DNA of 64,000 bases from Neorhizobium sp. NCHU2750 (GTDB lineage Bacteria; Pseudomonadota; Alphaproteobacteria; Rhizobiales; Rhizobiaceae), in the NCBI RefSeq assembly GCF_003597675.1, contig NZ_CP030827.1:1240001-1304000 (forward strand), given 5' to 3'. A program made the translations under genes and the position numbers. Below the pieces are notes generated by a model. The model did no database searches. It was not told where the DNA came from and was given only the letters and a program-made list of their open reading frames with translations. The number at the start of each line of letters is the position of its first letter. Positions within the stretch are counted from its first letter, which is position 1. Shown here one piece after another: positions 37,023 to 45,877 of this stretch.

Positions 37023-38051
37023 TCAAACGGCCTGGCTGTTTCGGCGAATACCCCTTTCAATGGATTTCGCCGCGCTATCGCGGATATTCTGCCTTGCGAG
37101 CCTGAAGGTCCGATCTCTCGTCTGAAAACCGATCGTGCCGAGCCGGCCCGCCATCACACGGCCGCCGCTCAACATGGCCTTGGGAAGTGCCATGCCTGTC
37201 AATTGGCTGATGTTACGGGCAATCCGGCCAATTCCGACCGCGATCCCGCCGGTAATCCCCTGGGCCATCACCTGAATATTGAAAAGGACGAACGCGCCGG
37301 CGCAGCACAGCAACAGAAAGGCCGAAACGTCGCTTAATTGCAGCGCGCGTTGGCCGGCCGCATTGGTAACCTTGGTCAGTTCCGGATCCATCGCCGAAAT
37401 CAAAAAGGCAGCGATGACATAAACGAAAAGTGGGATAAGCGCATAGGTCAGAACCTGTTGAAGCCAGGCACGCCCAAGCCCTTGCGAAGGCTCAAATAGC
37501 ATACAGCCGATGAAGATCGGCGCCGTGCCGACCAAGACCCACATCATCACTTTGGCAAGAAGCAGGATAGCCAGCGCGACAGCCACGAAAACGGCAACGC
37601 ACAGCATGATCAAGAAACCGATCATCGATGGCAAAACCGAAAAATATCCCGATTGCTCGGCAAACGCAGATGCCGCCTGATTAGCCGTACCCCAAATCTG
37701 CGACAGGCCGTCGGTCGGCTCGCTAATACCCGTTCCACTCGCCGACAAGATTGCTCGTCCGACAGCTTCCGGGGTATGGCTTAGCCAATCATAAAAGAGT
37801 GCGTCGAAGTTTTGCCATTGCCGTAGCAATGCCAAGATGACGAGCATGCGCACAAGTCGACCGATGATCTCGCCGACCGTGACCCGTGCTGTACCCGTCA
37901 GCAACTGAAGGCCATAAAACCCGACATAGGCGATGAACAAAACCGTCATGACGGGCAGGACTTGTTGGCCGACGATCCCATAGGCCTGTTCGCAAAAATG
38001 GGCGCCGGTCTGTTCGACCCTGTCGAGCAGGGCGCCAATGACATCTTCCAT
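37023..38051 (-). CDS. virB6: type IV secretion polytopic membrane protein VirB6
   Basis: A 342-residue TrbL/VirB6 protein with about six membrane segments (near 30-55, 65-80, 140-185, 200-220, 245-275). Landmarks are VGEIIGRLVRMLVILAL, LLLAKVMMWVLVGTAPIFI and the Trp/Leu-rich RAWLQQVLTYALIPLFVYV. The C-terminal cytoplasmic tail is basic. It sits between the small lipoprotein gene and virB8. Confidence 0.9.
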   Translation of the reverse strand: MEDVIGALLDRVEQTGAHFCEQAYGIVGQQVLPVMTVLFIAYVGFYGLQLLTGTARVTVGEIIGRLVRMLVILALLRQWQNFDALFYDWLSHTPEAVGRAILSASGTGISEPTDGLSQIWGTANQAASAFAEQSGYFSVLPSMIGFLIMLCVAVFVAVALAILLLAKVMMWVLVGTAPIFIGCMLFEPSQGLGRAWLQQVLTYALIPLFVYVIAAFLISAMDPELTKVTNAAGQRALQLSDVSAFLLLCCAGAFVLFNIQVMAQGITGGIAVGIGRIARNISQLTGMALPKAMLSGGRVMAGRLGTIGFQTRDRTFRLARQNIRDSAAKSIERGIRRNSQAV

Positions 38052-38062
38052 GCTGGATCCTC

Positions 38063-38266
38063 CTACGGCCCCAAGAGGTGCTCAATTGCCGCGAGCCCGT
38101 CCGATCGCGCGACGTTGATCTTCGATAGCGGACCGCATTCTGCGCTATCGTCCGGCCCGTAGGCGGTTGCAGTTATTGGGCGCAAACATGGGGCTTTGCG
38201 CTCCCTGTAACCGCTACCGCAGCCGTAAAGCGCAACGAGCATGCCAAGCGACAAAACCTTCAGCAT
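38063..38266 (-). CDS. small lipoprotein, VirB7-like or entry-exclusion-like
   Basis: A 67-residue predicted lipoprotein. The lipobox is LVALYGC at residues 11-17, giving a mature chain of about 51 residues with two further Cys (C27 and C44). It lies 5 bp after virB5 and 11 bp before virB6. VirB7 normally maps between virB6 and virB8, and no candidate is there, so this gene may supply the VirB7 role. The alternative is an entry-exclusion lipoprotein, sometimes encoded between virB5 and virB6. Family not recognised from sequence. Confidence 0.75.
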   Translation of the reverse strand: MLKVLSLGMLVALYGCGSGYRERKAPCLRPITATAYGPDDSAECGPLSKINVARSDGLAAIEHLLGP

Positions 38267-38271
38267 CGTCT

Positions 38272-38973
38272 CTACTCGCGGTTATAGGTGAGGGCCTTCT
38301 TGGAGTTCGACATATCTGTCAGCCGCCGCTGGTTATCTGCCTGCAGCGACATGACCGCGCTGTTCATCACGCCGATCAACTCGTTGATCGTCAGCCCCGA
38401 TTGGACCTGCAATTGTGTATTTTGATCAAGCGAGCCTTTGATGTCGGGTGCTTGACCAATACTGGCCCCGGCCGCCTCAAGCGCCGAGCGGCGCGACTGC
38501 ACAGCCTGTTGCGCGCCCTCGACCACGGCGGCGGTTCCCAAAACCGTCTTGACCAGCTGTTGGTAGGACATGTCGCTGGCAAAGCCGCTGTCCTTTTGCC
38601 CCGAAAGGTTTTCTAACAACTTCAGACTGTTGAGAAATGTCGTGGCCGAGGTTGCGATGTCGCCTTTGACGGTGCCGAAATTGGCCATGCCGCTCGCCAA
38701 GATCTGATCGAGCCCTGGCATTTGCGCAACGCTGAAGCCGGTGCCAAGAGCGAGCCCTTGCATTGCATTCGATACACGTCCACGCTCGCCGGTCACCGCC
38801 TTTAACGTATCATCGACCGTATCGAGAACCCGCTTATTCGTATCGAGAATCTCATCTGTCGTCTGCGCCGTGTGCTTGGCAACGTCAAGATTGGCGTCAT
38901 CAATCACGGGGACCTGAGCATAGGCCGGGATTACAATGAAAAGGCTGAGAAGATTGCAAATCAGAATCCGCAT
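38272..38973 (-). CDS. virB5: type IV secretion pilus-tip protein VirB5
   Basis: A 233-residue secreted protein with a signal peptide ending near IVIPAYAQVP. The mature part is helical with heptad-like runs (TAQTTDEILDTNKRVLDTV and QQAVQSRRSALEAAG), as expected for the three-helix VirB5/TrbJ family. The C-terminal NELIGVMNSAVMSLQADNQR is close to the family end. It is flanked by a lytic transglycosylase gene and the lipoprotein gene. Confidence 0.85.
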   Translation of the reverse strand: MRILICNLLSLFIVIPAYAQVPVIDDANLDVAKHTAQTTDEILDTNKRVLDTVDDTLKAVTGERGRVSNAMQGLALGTGFSVAQMPGLDQILASGMANFGTVKGDIATSATTFLNSLKLLENLSGQKDSGFASDMSYQQLVKTVLGTAAVVEGAQQAVQSRRSALEAAGASIGQAPDIKGSLDQNTQLQVQSGLTINELIGVMNSAVMSLQADNQRRLTDMSNSKKALTYNRE

Positions 38974-38983
38974 AACGTCCTCC

Positions 38984-40066
38984 TCAAAGGAAACTTAGTT
39001 TCAACTCCATGTCGTCCGTATCCGAGGGGCTGTTGGCGCACACGGGCGGGCTTGATCCGGTCGAGCCATCATCGCCGTTGCATAACGTGTCGCCCTTGGG
39101 TGGTGATGATTGCGGCAAAGACCGAACGGCCTGTGCCGATCCGGACAAGCCACTGGCCGCCAAGAGCCGCCTCGCATTCACGAGATCTGCAATCATGGCT
39201 GCCGTTGAAACCATCTGATTGATCATCTCAACATTGGCGCTGCGTGCCGTCGAATTATGATCCCAACTTTGATGGATGGTACCCGGAGCAATGGCTGCGA
39301 TCGTCGCCCAGAAGGCGACAATATCTGAGCTCCCGTCGGAGATAGCCATCGATCGCCCGGCAGCAGACAACGTCCTCGCCCTGGATTGAACGAATGCGGC
39401 AGTCCCACCGCCGCTCGCGACCGGAATTTTATTGCCGGAGGCCTCACCGCCCAAGCTTGGAAGCCATCGCTGCGTAATCGCCGTGACGTAGCTCTCAGTC
39501 TCCTTGAACGGTGGAACACCGCCATAAGCTTGAACATTTCCAGGCCCGGCATTGTAGGCTGCGAGCGCGAGCGTCGTGTCGCCATGGAACGTCGACAATT
39601 GCTGTTTCAAATAGCGCGCGCCGCCTCGTAAATTGTCATCGACGTCATAGGGATCGATGCCAAGGTCTGCCGCTGTCGCCGGCATGAGTTGCGTCAAACC
39701 GATCGCTCCAGCAGATGACGTGGCACAGGCATTGAAGCGGCTTTCCTGATAGATCAACGATAAGAAAAGGGCTTCATCAACGCCTTCTTCACGGGCAATC
39801 TGCCTTGCTCGTGAAACGATTTGTGGGTTGGCCGTCGACGCTGAAGCGGCGTCATTGGCCTGCCCAGGGCGAAATTGCGCGCAACTGAGGCCTTGGCTGG
39901 CGGAAAGGTGCCTTTGATCAACATCGTCAATGTCGCTTGTCGCGTCCTCCCGTGCCGATTGCCTGGCGATCACGGCATCGTCGGTCACCTGCATTTGCGC
40001 CTGTGCCGGCGGAGACGGCCAAACACTCAACGTCACGAGAAATGATGACAGCAGCACCTTGCTCAT
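38984..40066 (-). CDS. lytic transglycosylase inside the virB operon (second SLT)
   Basis: A 360-residue murein lytic transglycosylase with a signal peptide ending near SPPAQAQMQV. The SLT domain (about 85-200) shows the catalytic Glu in IYQESRFNAC, then SSAGAIGLTQLMPATA and LALAAYNAGPGNVQAYGG. A Ser/Pro-rich C-terminal extension of about 150 residues follows. ATG 40066 overlaps the virB4 stop as ATGA. This is the second peptidoglycan hydrolase in the operon, besides the VirB1-position gene. Confidence 0.9.
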   Translation of the reverse strand: MSKVLLSSFLVTLSVWPSPPAQAQMQVTDDAVIARQSAREDATSDIDDVDQRHLSASQGLSCAQFRPGQANDAASASTANPQIVSRARQIAREEGVDEALFLSLIYQESRFNACATSSAGAIGLTQLMPATAADLGIDPYDVDDNLRGGARYLKQQLSTFHGDTTLALAAYNAGPGNVQAYGGVPPFKETESYVTAITQRWLPSLGGEASGNKIPVASGGGTAAFVQSRARTLSAAGRSMAISDGSSDIVAFWATIAAIAPGTIHQSWDHNSTARSANVEMINQMVSTAAMIADLVNARRLLAASGLSGSAQAVRSLPQSSPPKGDTLCNGDDGSTGSSPPVCANSPSDTDDMELKLSFL

Positions 40067-42522
40067 GATTCTTGATCCCAACCACAAAATTCCGGAAGCC
40101 ACCGCCATGCAGCTTCGCCGAGCCGCGCACGTAATGCCTCGCATTCGTCGATGCTTTGCTTGCGTCCCGACAGGACCTTGACGAGATCGGGCATGGTGGA
40201 CAGGTCCAGCTTGGCGATCACGGAATCCTTGCCGTGCTTGATCAGAAAGCTTCGCTTTTCCGGTGGACTTGTCTTGAGGAACGAAAATTCCTTCAATGTC
40301 AGGCCGAACCGCTCAACGTAACTCTCCATATCGGCACGGGGATTTGGAAAATGGATATGTGTTGCAGCCTGCTCTATCAACGTGTGGGCGGCCTTCGCCT
40401 GTCCTATGTCGGAGGCAGATTGGGTGCCGAAGCCGACGATCCCGTTCAGCTTGCGAATGGTTTTCATCTTGTCGACGATGAAGTCGCTAAAGCTATCATC
40501 CGCCAACAATCGCCAGCCTTCGTCCATGAAGAACATCACCGGTTCGCCGGTCAAAAGCTCATCAATGCGGTGATAAAGATACATAAGGGCAGGCGTGCGC
40601 ACGTCGCTATTCGACAGAATATGCGTCATGTCGAAGCCGAAGACACGATGAGTGTCCAGTGAAAGCAGGTCTTGTGGGGCATTAAAGAGCCAGGCCTTGT
40701 CGCCATCGATCCAGCTGTGAAGCCGAGCGGAGAGATCGTTGGCGTTTGAGCGGGCGCCACCGGCAAGCAACGCTGCGAAATGGCCAAGTGTTCGTTGCGG
40801 CTTGGGTTCGCGCATAAGGCGAAACAGCGCGCGTTCGACAAGATCAGCATCCTCCTGGCTCGCATGGCCGCGACCCTCGCCGCACAGCATGGTCTTGATC
40901 AAGCGCAACAGGAATTCGAAATTTGGGCCTGTATTGTCGAGCTGAAGGGGATTGAAGCCAGTTTGTGTCCCCGGGGTCAAAATGTCGTAGGTCCCACCAA
41001 TTGCTCGGATAAAGATCTCTGCCCCACGATCCTTGTCAAAAAACACCGCACGAGGGCAGGGGGAAACACGCATTGCCTGCGCCAGCATAAAGGTCAGTAC
41101 GACCGTTTTTCCCGAACCCGTCGGGCCTGTTACCAGGAAGTGACCAATGTCGCGCTGGTGAAAAGAAAAGAAGTAAGGCGTCTGTGACGCGGTCTCCAAA
41201 ATGGTGATCGGCGTATCCCAGTGGCAGTGGTCTGTCTGGCCGATCGCAAAATTATGCATCGATGAAAGGCCGGAGAAATTGGCACTCGAGAGCAATGCCT
41301 TGCGGGCAATATAGGCGTGATTGCCGGGAAGCTGTGCCCAAAAGGCGGCCTCCAGATTGAGGTCTTCACGCAGCCAGGTGATGTTCATATCCGTCAGGCA
41401 GCCACCAAGCTCACTGACGGATTTGCCAAGACCGTCAATGTCGCGCGACAGGCATAGGAGGGATAGATGGTGCGTGCCGAAAACGGCCTCCTGGTTGAGA
41501 AGGCTATTGAGCGCGAAATGGATATCATCTTCGACCGAACTGCCTGCCTCGTCCGAGGTACTGAGTTGTCTTTGCAAACGGCTTATCCGCTCTTGCGCGA
41601 TCGGTCGATCGGCGATGGTGAAGGATTGGGTGAGGATGAACTCGTGATCGATTTGCAAAAGGCCATCGAGAATGCCCGGACCCGTAAACGGCGGATATTC
41701 CTTAATCGAAAGCATGGCAGCATATCGGTGCTCGGCTGCGGTCGCCGCCTGCACCATCAAGCTTCTTCGGCCGAAATGCAGTCGTGACGTGCCGAGGAAA
41801 TTGCAAATCCCCATCCTTGGTAGACGCATCTGATGATAGACGCCGCCGCTCAAAAGCGTGTTGAAGAACTCGCAAGGCTCTGAATAAGGAAAGACGTCGG
41901 GCTGGTCTTCGCAAGGGAATGAGGGCAAGGATCGACCCGAGTTCGTGCGAGATGCAACTCCCAAAACTCGTGCGCTATATTTGCTCAAGTCTTGCACAAG
42001 GCGCGCGACAAGCTCCTCAAATTCCGCGATTTCGCCGTTCGTCGACACGGGATCTGGCCGCCGTCTAAAAAGGCGCGTGACCTGTCGCAAAGCTTCGCCA
42101 GCGCCAAGTACGCTGTCGGGCCTGGCGCGAACCACTGTCAGGTAAAGTTCATTGGTGAACATCCGCTTTCTTTGCAGATGCTCCATATAGCGCTCGTTGA
42201 GCAGCCGGCAGAACGGATCGTCAAAATGCCCACCGAGATCGGCATCAACCTGTCTTCGGATGACGGTCGACCAGAGCGAATAGCGACTTGATCCGAGTGA
42301 ACGGAGCATGGTGTTTTGCACGACCGAGCGCATATTTAGCTCGGCCTGGTCTTCTGTCTGAAAGAACAGCCCCTCAAGTTTGATAACGCTTGCCAGAGCG
42401 CCGTTTTCAAGTCCGATCACGGTCTTGGATTTGTGCCGCAAATACGGGATATGGCGCGCCATGGATCGCTCGCTTGCCGCCTTGCGCCCCAATCCCAGTT
42501 CTTGCTTAATTGTTTTGAGCAT
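40063..42522 (-). CDS. virB4: type IV secretion ATPase VirB4
   Basis: An 819-residue VirB4/CagE ATPase that energises pilus assembly and transfer. The N-terminal CagE_TrbE_VirB domain (about 180-390) has DVFPYSEPCEFFNTLL. The ATPase domain carries Walker A GPTGSGKTVVLTF, VFFDKDRGAEIFIRAIGG and Walker B PVMFFMDEGWRLL, then GFGTQSASDI. Length and motifs are complete. It follows virB3 by 16 bp and overlaps the next gene by 4 bp. Confidence 0.95.
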   Translation of the reverse strand: MLKTIKQELGLGRKAASERSMARHIPYLRHKSKTVIGLENGALASVIKLEGLFFQTEDQAELNMRSVVQNTMLRSLGSSRYSLWSTVIRRQVDADLGGHFDDPFCRLLNERYMEHLQRKRMFTNELYLTVVRARPDSVLGAGEALRQVTRLFRRRPDPVSTNGEIAEFEELVARLVQDLSKYSARVLGVASRTNSGRSLPSFPCEDQPDVFPYSEPCEFFNTLLSGGVYHQMRLPRMGICNFLGTSRLHFGRRSLMVQAATAAEHRYAAMLSIKEYPPFTGPGILDGLLQIDHEFILTQSFTIADRPIAQERISRLQRQLSTSDEAGSSVEDDIHFALNSLLNQEAVFGTHHLSLLCLSRDIDGLGKSVSELGGCLTDMNITWLREDLNLEAAFWAQLPGNHAYIARKALLSSANFSGLSSMHNFAIGQTDHCHWDTPITILETASQTPYFFSFHQRDIGHFLVTGPTGSGKTVVLTFMLAQAMRVSPCPRAVFFDKDRGAEIFIRAIGGTYDILTPGTQTGFNPLQLDNTGPNFEFLLRLIKTMLCGEGRGHASQEDADLVERALFRLMREPKPQRTLGHFAALLAGGARSNANDLSARLHSWIDGDKAWLFNAPQDLLSLDTHRVFGFDMTHILSNSDVRTPALMYLYHRIDELLTGEPVMFFMDEGWRLLADDSFSDFIVDKMKTIRKLNGIVGFGTQSASDIGQAKAAHTLIEQAATHIHFPNPRADMESYVERFGLTLKEFSFLKTSPPEKRSFLIKHGKDSVIAKLDLSTMPDLVKVLSGRKQSIDECEALRARLGEAAWRWLPEFCGWDQES

Positions 42523-42538
42523 GACGCGCCCTTCTTGA

Positions 42539-42838
42539 TTATGGACCGTAGGAGGTGGCGCCCCAGAACGTTCTGTTTGGCGTTCTTGGGGTGCGTTGGC
42601 AGGCGACTTGCATCACGTCGAGACACTTCACGTCCGACGCACAAAGCGAAAATAAAATGACGTAAACCACAGGCGCGAGCCCAAGCGCGGCAAATCGATT
42701 GGTCGCCAGCCAAGCAATGATTGTCAGTGCGATGACAATCACCATGGCGATATACGGAACGCCCCACAACATCGGCGGACGTGTGAGCCCGATCACCACG
42801 GGGGTCAGAATCGGCTTGTCTTCAATTAACGGCTCCAT
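42539..42838 (-). CDS. virB3: type IV secretion inner-membrane protein VirB3
   Basis: A 99-residue VirB3 protein. The family N-terminus PVVIGLTRPPMLWGVPYI precedes one or two membrane segments (about 25-65). The C-terminal TNRTFWGATSYGP-like tail (PNRTFWGATSYGP) is frequent in the family. It lies 1 bp after virB2 and 16 bp before virB4. Confidence 0.92.
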   Translation of the reverse strand: MEPLIEDKPILTPVVIGLTRPPMLWGVPYIAMVIVIALTIIAWLATNRFAALGLAPVVYVILFSLCASDVKCLDVMQVACQRTPRTPNRTFWGATSYGP

Positions 42839-42839
42839 C

Positions 42840-43178
42840 TCACTGCCCCACCGCTGAAATCATCTCGTCAACAATGGTCGGTGCGCCAAAGACGAGGCCG
42901 ATGCCAAGAATGACGCCGCCGGCAAGGAACCAAGACAGCCGGCCCGCGAAAGCCAGGAAGCCCAGACTGATCACGGCAATGATGGCAAGTAGCCGGCCGA
43001 ACGGCCCGGTGATGAAGTCGACGATCATCTGTACGGCAGTCTGCAACGGTGCAAAGGCGCCACTGCTCGTCGTTTGTGCCAAGGCGGGTTCGGCCAGGGC
43101 AACAGAAAACCAAAGGACGGCAAAGGCCACCGCAATTGAACGCCTGTGGGGATTGTAAGCCAAATTGATGCAGCGCAT
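42840..43178 (-). CDS. virB2: type IV secretion pilin VirB2
   Basis: A 112-residue pilin precursor. A long signal sequence ends near ALAEPALAQTT, and the mature part of about 75 residues holds two hydrophobic helices (LLAIIAVISLGFLAFAG and WFLAGGVILGIGLVFG) joined by a short polar loop. ATG 43178 with AGGAG before it is preferred over a TTG at 43196. It starts 14 bp after the VirB1-position gene. Confidence 0.92.
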   Translation of the reverse strand: MRCINLAYNPHRRSIAVAFAVLWFSVALAEPALAQTTSSGAFAPLQTAVQMIVDFITGPFGRLLAIIAVISLGFLAFAGRLSWFLAGGVILGIGLVFGAPTIVDEMISAVGQ

Positions 43179-43192
43179 TGGATCTCTCCTGG

Positions 43193-44086
43193 TCAAAAAT
43201 GCATGACACCACCGGTGAATTTCCGGTCCTTGTGGATCCCGATCACGCCCGCCGCAGGTTGATCATACATGGGCGTGGATATCGGCGGCTGAAGTTGCCG
43301 GCCGCCCCGGCCTACTCGTTTTCCGTCCAAGCCAAGTTGATAGTTGATCACCTTAGCCACGTAGCTGACGGTTTCTGCGAAGGGCGGGATACCGCCATAC
43401 TGATAGATACGTGCTTCGCCCGCATTGTAGGCCGCGGCAACGAGTAGGGGGTTCTTGAACTCGTCTTGGAGAACCCTCAGATATTTCATCGCGCCGGTAA
43501 TGTTTTCTTGCGGGTCGCAAATGTCATCGACGCCAAATTGTGCAGCGGTCGCTGGCATAAGTTGCATCGCCCCGCGCGCGCCCTTCTTGGAATTTCGCTG
43601 CTGGTCAAAGCCGCTTTCAACAAAGGCGATCGCCAAGGCGAAACCGACAGAGATGCCCTCGGCGCGGGCCGCTGCAACGACGAGGTCCTGAACGTCTTGC
43701 CGGCTTAGTAACGTTTGTCCGCAAGTCGGCTGAAAGCTGTTGGCCTCGGGTGTCTCAGCCATTTCCTCAGCCAACAGACGCTTGCTCGCGATTAGGTCAA
43801 AGCCGTCACCCCTTGAGTTACTAATAAAAGTATAGTTGTCCGCTTTGTTTGCCACCGGGGAGAAAAGTTTCTGTCGGTCGACTAATTCGTTTCCCTCAAG
43901 CGTGCGACGGAACGGTGCCGCTTGGCTCAGTGGCAATGAAGCTCGATGCGACGCGTGCTCATTTTGCCGATTATATTGCGAAAATTGAAGATTTCTGGCG
44001 ATCTCTTTGGCGGATAGGGGGTAAGGCAAAGCGATCAGGGCATAACAGCACCGTGCCACTATCGAGAAAATGTGATGCCTCCGCAT
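43193..44086 (-). CDS. virB1: type IV secretion lytic transglycosylase VirB1
   Basis: A 297-residue murein hydrolase in the virB1 position, first gene of the operon. A signal peptide (about 1-26, ending LPYPLSAKE) is followed by a spacer and an SLT domain at about 130-250: catalytic Glu in AFVESGFDQQ, then GARGAMQLMPATAAQFG and VAAAYNAGEARIYQYGG. It opens the cell wall for apparatus assembly. AAGGA precedes the ATG at 44086. Confidence 0.9.
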   Translation of the reverse strand: MRRHHIFSIVARCCYALIALPYPLSAKEIARNLQFSQYNRQNEHASHRASLPLSQAAPFRRTLEGNELVDRQKLFSPVANKADNYTFISNSRGDGFDLIASKRLLAEEMAETPEANSFQPTCGQTLLSRQDVQDLVVAAARAEGISVGFALAIAFVESGFDQQRNSKKGARGAMQLMPATAAQFGVDDICDPQENITGAMKYLRVLQDEFKNPLLVAAAYNAGEARIYQYGGIPPFAETVSYVAKVINYQLGLDGKRVGRGGRQLQPPISTPMYDQPAAGVIGIHKDRKFTGGVMHF

Positions 44087-44702
44087 TGAGAAAATCCTTC
44101 ACGATGAAGTGCTATATGAAGAAATGCAGTGATGAAATGATACGAATTGCGGTAAGTTGTACGGCATCGAGATGAGTATTGCAAGTTGTATATGTGGGCG
44201 ATAATGCAGGCATTGCGAGCGCTCGCGACGAGGTGTGACATGCGCGCAAGGCCTGGCTGATCTATGGGGGTTAAATGGGTTACTCATCAGTAGCCGAATT
44301 CGCAGCTAGAGTGATGATGCCGAGCCCGGCGATCTCGGCAGACTAAAATTGGTCAGGCGCCGGCTTGGGTGTCACCACCGCAAAGCCTGCTCAAATCCCG
44401 CAAAAAGGGAGCTGTCAAATCCGGCCAGCAAGACGGCGTTCACGTTCCTTCAAGTCGTCGTGGCTTGGTTCTCGTCGCAACTATTAAGGATCTGACCGAT
44501 CCGCGCGAAATGAAATCGCGCCCACGATGCCGCATGCATCGAGCCTACGTTGCGCTGCTCTTGACCGGCGCTGCTCGTTCGTAGACGGAACGTTTGTCGC
44601 GGAGCGGGATGATGTCGCTTTTCAGAATTGGGAACCCGTCCCTTGTTATTGACAGTCGGCGCTGCCCAACGGAACGCAATCCGTTCGATTGACCAATCGC
44701 AA
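44087..44702. other. region upstream of the virB operon
   Basis: No gene is supported on either strand. This should contain the virB promoter. Visible features are a perfect 12-bp palindrome (gcgagcgctcgc, 44215-44226) about 130 bp upstream of virB1 and nearby repeats of gttgta. No virG-box-like sequence was identified by eye. Confidence 0.5.
44215..44226. promoter_or_regulatory. 12-bp perfect palindrome upstream of virB1
   Basis: gcgagcgctcgc is self-complementary and sits about 130 bp before the first virB gene. It could be an operator for a regulator of the secretion operon; the regulator is unknown. Confidence 0.3.
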
Positions 44703-45002
44703 TCATCGGCAAATTGTAGTGCCGTTGGCGTGTGCAACGCAGCTACGATATGTGCCGCCGACATTGCCGAGTTTTCTTGAGGGCCGTTGGTCGACCAGGC
44801 CCGGCCGTTGTCCGCCCAGTTTCCCAGATACTTCGCCTCGCTTGATGTCGATGTCGAAGTTTCGGCTTCCAAGCGTGCCAGTATAGCCGCCAGTCGCGTT
44901 TCGGCGGATTTCAAAATTCTGATACTGCTGCGCGTCGGCGGATGAGGCTGTCATGGCGGCAAATACCATAAACGCCGAACTCATTCTCACTACCCGTCTC
45001 AT
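44703..45002 (-). CDS. small secreted protein of unknown function
   Basis: A 99-residue protein with a probable signal peptide (MSSAFMVFAAMTASSADA, cleavage before QQYQ). The mature part of about 75 residues is glycine-rich and polar, with FEIRRNATGGYTGTLGSR and two Cys in TYRSCVAHANGTTICR that could form a disulfide. The ATG at 45002 was chosen because the signal peptide starts just after it. The family is not recognised. It is transcribed in the same direction as virB, 617 bp before it; any link is only positional. Confidence 0.5.
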   Translation of the reverse strand: MRRVVRMSSAFMVFAAMTASSADAQQYQNFEIRRNATGGYTGTLGSRNFDIDIKRGEVSGKLGGQRPGLVDQRPSRKLGNVGGTYRSCVAHANGTTICR

Positions 45003-45167
45003 GCAGCTCACCGCCAAATAGGAGTGGTTTGGTCGAGAATTTCGGCGCCGCAATCGGTCCTGCGATCGTCGTATTCTCATCGCCGGCGCCAGATAAGACG
45101 TGTTCTCAAGCAGCTTGCACGTATTTCATCCCGAACATTATTCTCGTCTCACACAATACGCGCAATG

Positions 45168-45195
45168 AAAAAAAGGGCCCCGAACGGAGCCCTTT
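45168..45195 (-). terminator. rho-independent terminator after the PEP-CTERM-like gene
   Basis: On the minus strand, an 11-bp stem (45195-45185 with 45182-45172; one G-U pair) with a 2-base loop is followed by seven T residues (45174-45168). It lies 20 bp after the stop of the surface-protein gene, so that gene ends its own transcript here. One of the clearest terminators in the window. Confidence 0.85.
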
Positions 45196-45214
45196 CGTCG
45201 AATATTGGATGATA

Positions 45215-45877
45215 TTAGCTCGCGAGTGGCTGACGGCGGCGCTTCAGATAAAGCGCGACACCGCCCATAGCCAGAGCGCCAAGCCCGGCGCCGGCCTCAG
45301 GACCCGGTACCGGCGTGGGGGCCGCTCCCGTGACACTGACATTGGCGAGCAACATGTCGGCGTTGATCGAGGAGGTGGAAATGTCCTTGAAAGTCAAGGT
45401 CGTCAGGCTCGATGTGGCGACGAAATAGAGATAGCCATCCTCGAAAATGTCGTTCAAACTGGTGGAGAGCTTGCTCGCTTTGACGGTGCTCTTTGTGCTG
45501 GAAATTTCCGCATCAGAGCTGGCGTTTGATGCTGTGACCAGCAGGCTTTGTGTGCTCGTCGAGCCAAAACCTGCAAAATTATAGGTCAGCGTATAGGCCT
45601 CGCCTGCGACCGTGGCGAAGGTCTGGAAGAGCGATCCACCCGTGATCTGGCCTGCGCCAAACGCCACATAATTGTCGATCCCGCTCGAGCCGCTGCCGCC
45701 AACCGCCGGGGCTTTGTACGCAGCATCGTTCTCAACGGTGACGCCGGTGCCAGATGTGCTCCAGGACGAAAGGCCGCTGGAAAAAGTTCCATTGATCACA
45801 CGCTCGTCCGCGAGTGCCCCATTCGCCAGCCCGGTTAGAGCCAGTGCCGCAGCGATCGCGGCGTATTTGATTGTCAT
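45215..45877 (-). CDS. secreted protein with PEP-CTERM-like C-terminal anchor
   Basis: A 220-residue protein. It has a signal peptide ending GLANGALADE, then a beta-rich Ser/Thr/Gly body typical of surface proteins (NGTFSSGLSSWSTSGTGV). The C-terminus has VPGPEAGAGLGALAMGGVAL followed by YLKRRR: a PEP-like motif, a hydrophobic helix and a basic tail, as in proteins sorted by exosortases. No exosortase gene is seen in the window. It lies divergent to the type I secretion pair. A terminator follows it. Confidence 0.8.
   Translation of the reverse strand: MTIKYAAIAAALALTGLANGALADERVINGTFSSGLSSWSTSGTGVTVENDAAYKAPAVGGSGSSGIDNYVAFGAGQITGGSLFQTFATVAGEAYTLTYNFAGFGSTSTQSLLVTASNASSDAEISSTKSTVKASKLSTSLNDIFEDGYLYFVATSSLTTLTFKDISTSSINADMLLANVSVTGAAPTPVPGPEAGAGLGALAMGGVALYLKRRRQPLAS

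Noticed and set aside
44450..44914. 154-codon minus-strand frame overlapping the small secreted protein gene
   Set aside because: No signal peptide, domain or good SD; the overlapping frame with a signal peptide is more convincing.
45029..45529. 166-codon plus-strand frame across the terminator and the PEP-CTERM-like gene
   Set aside because: It crosses a clear minus-strand intrinsic terminator and is antisense to a gene with a signal peptide and anchor.
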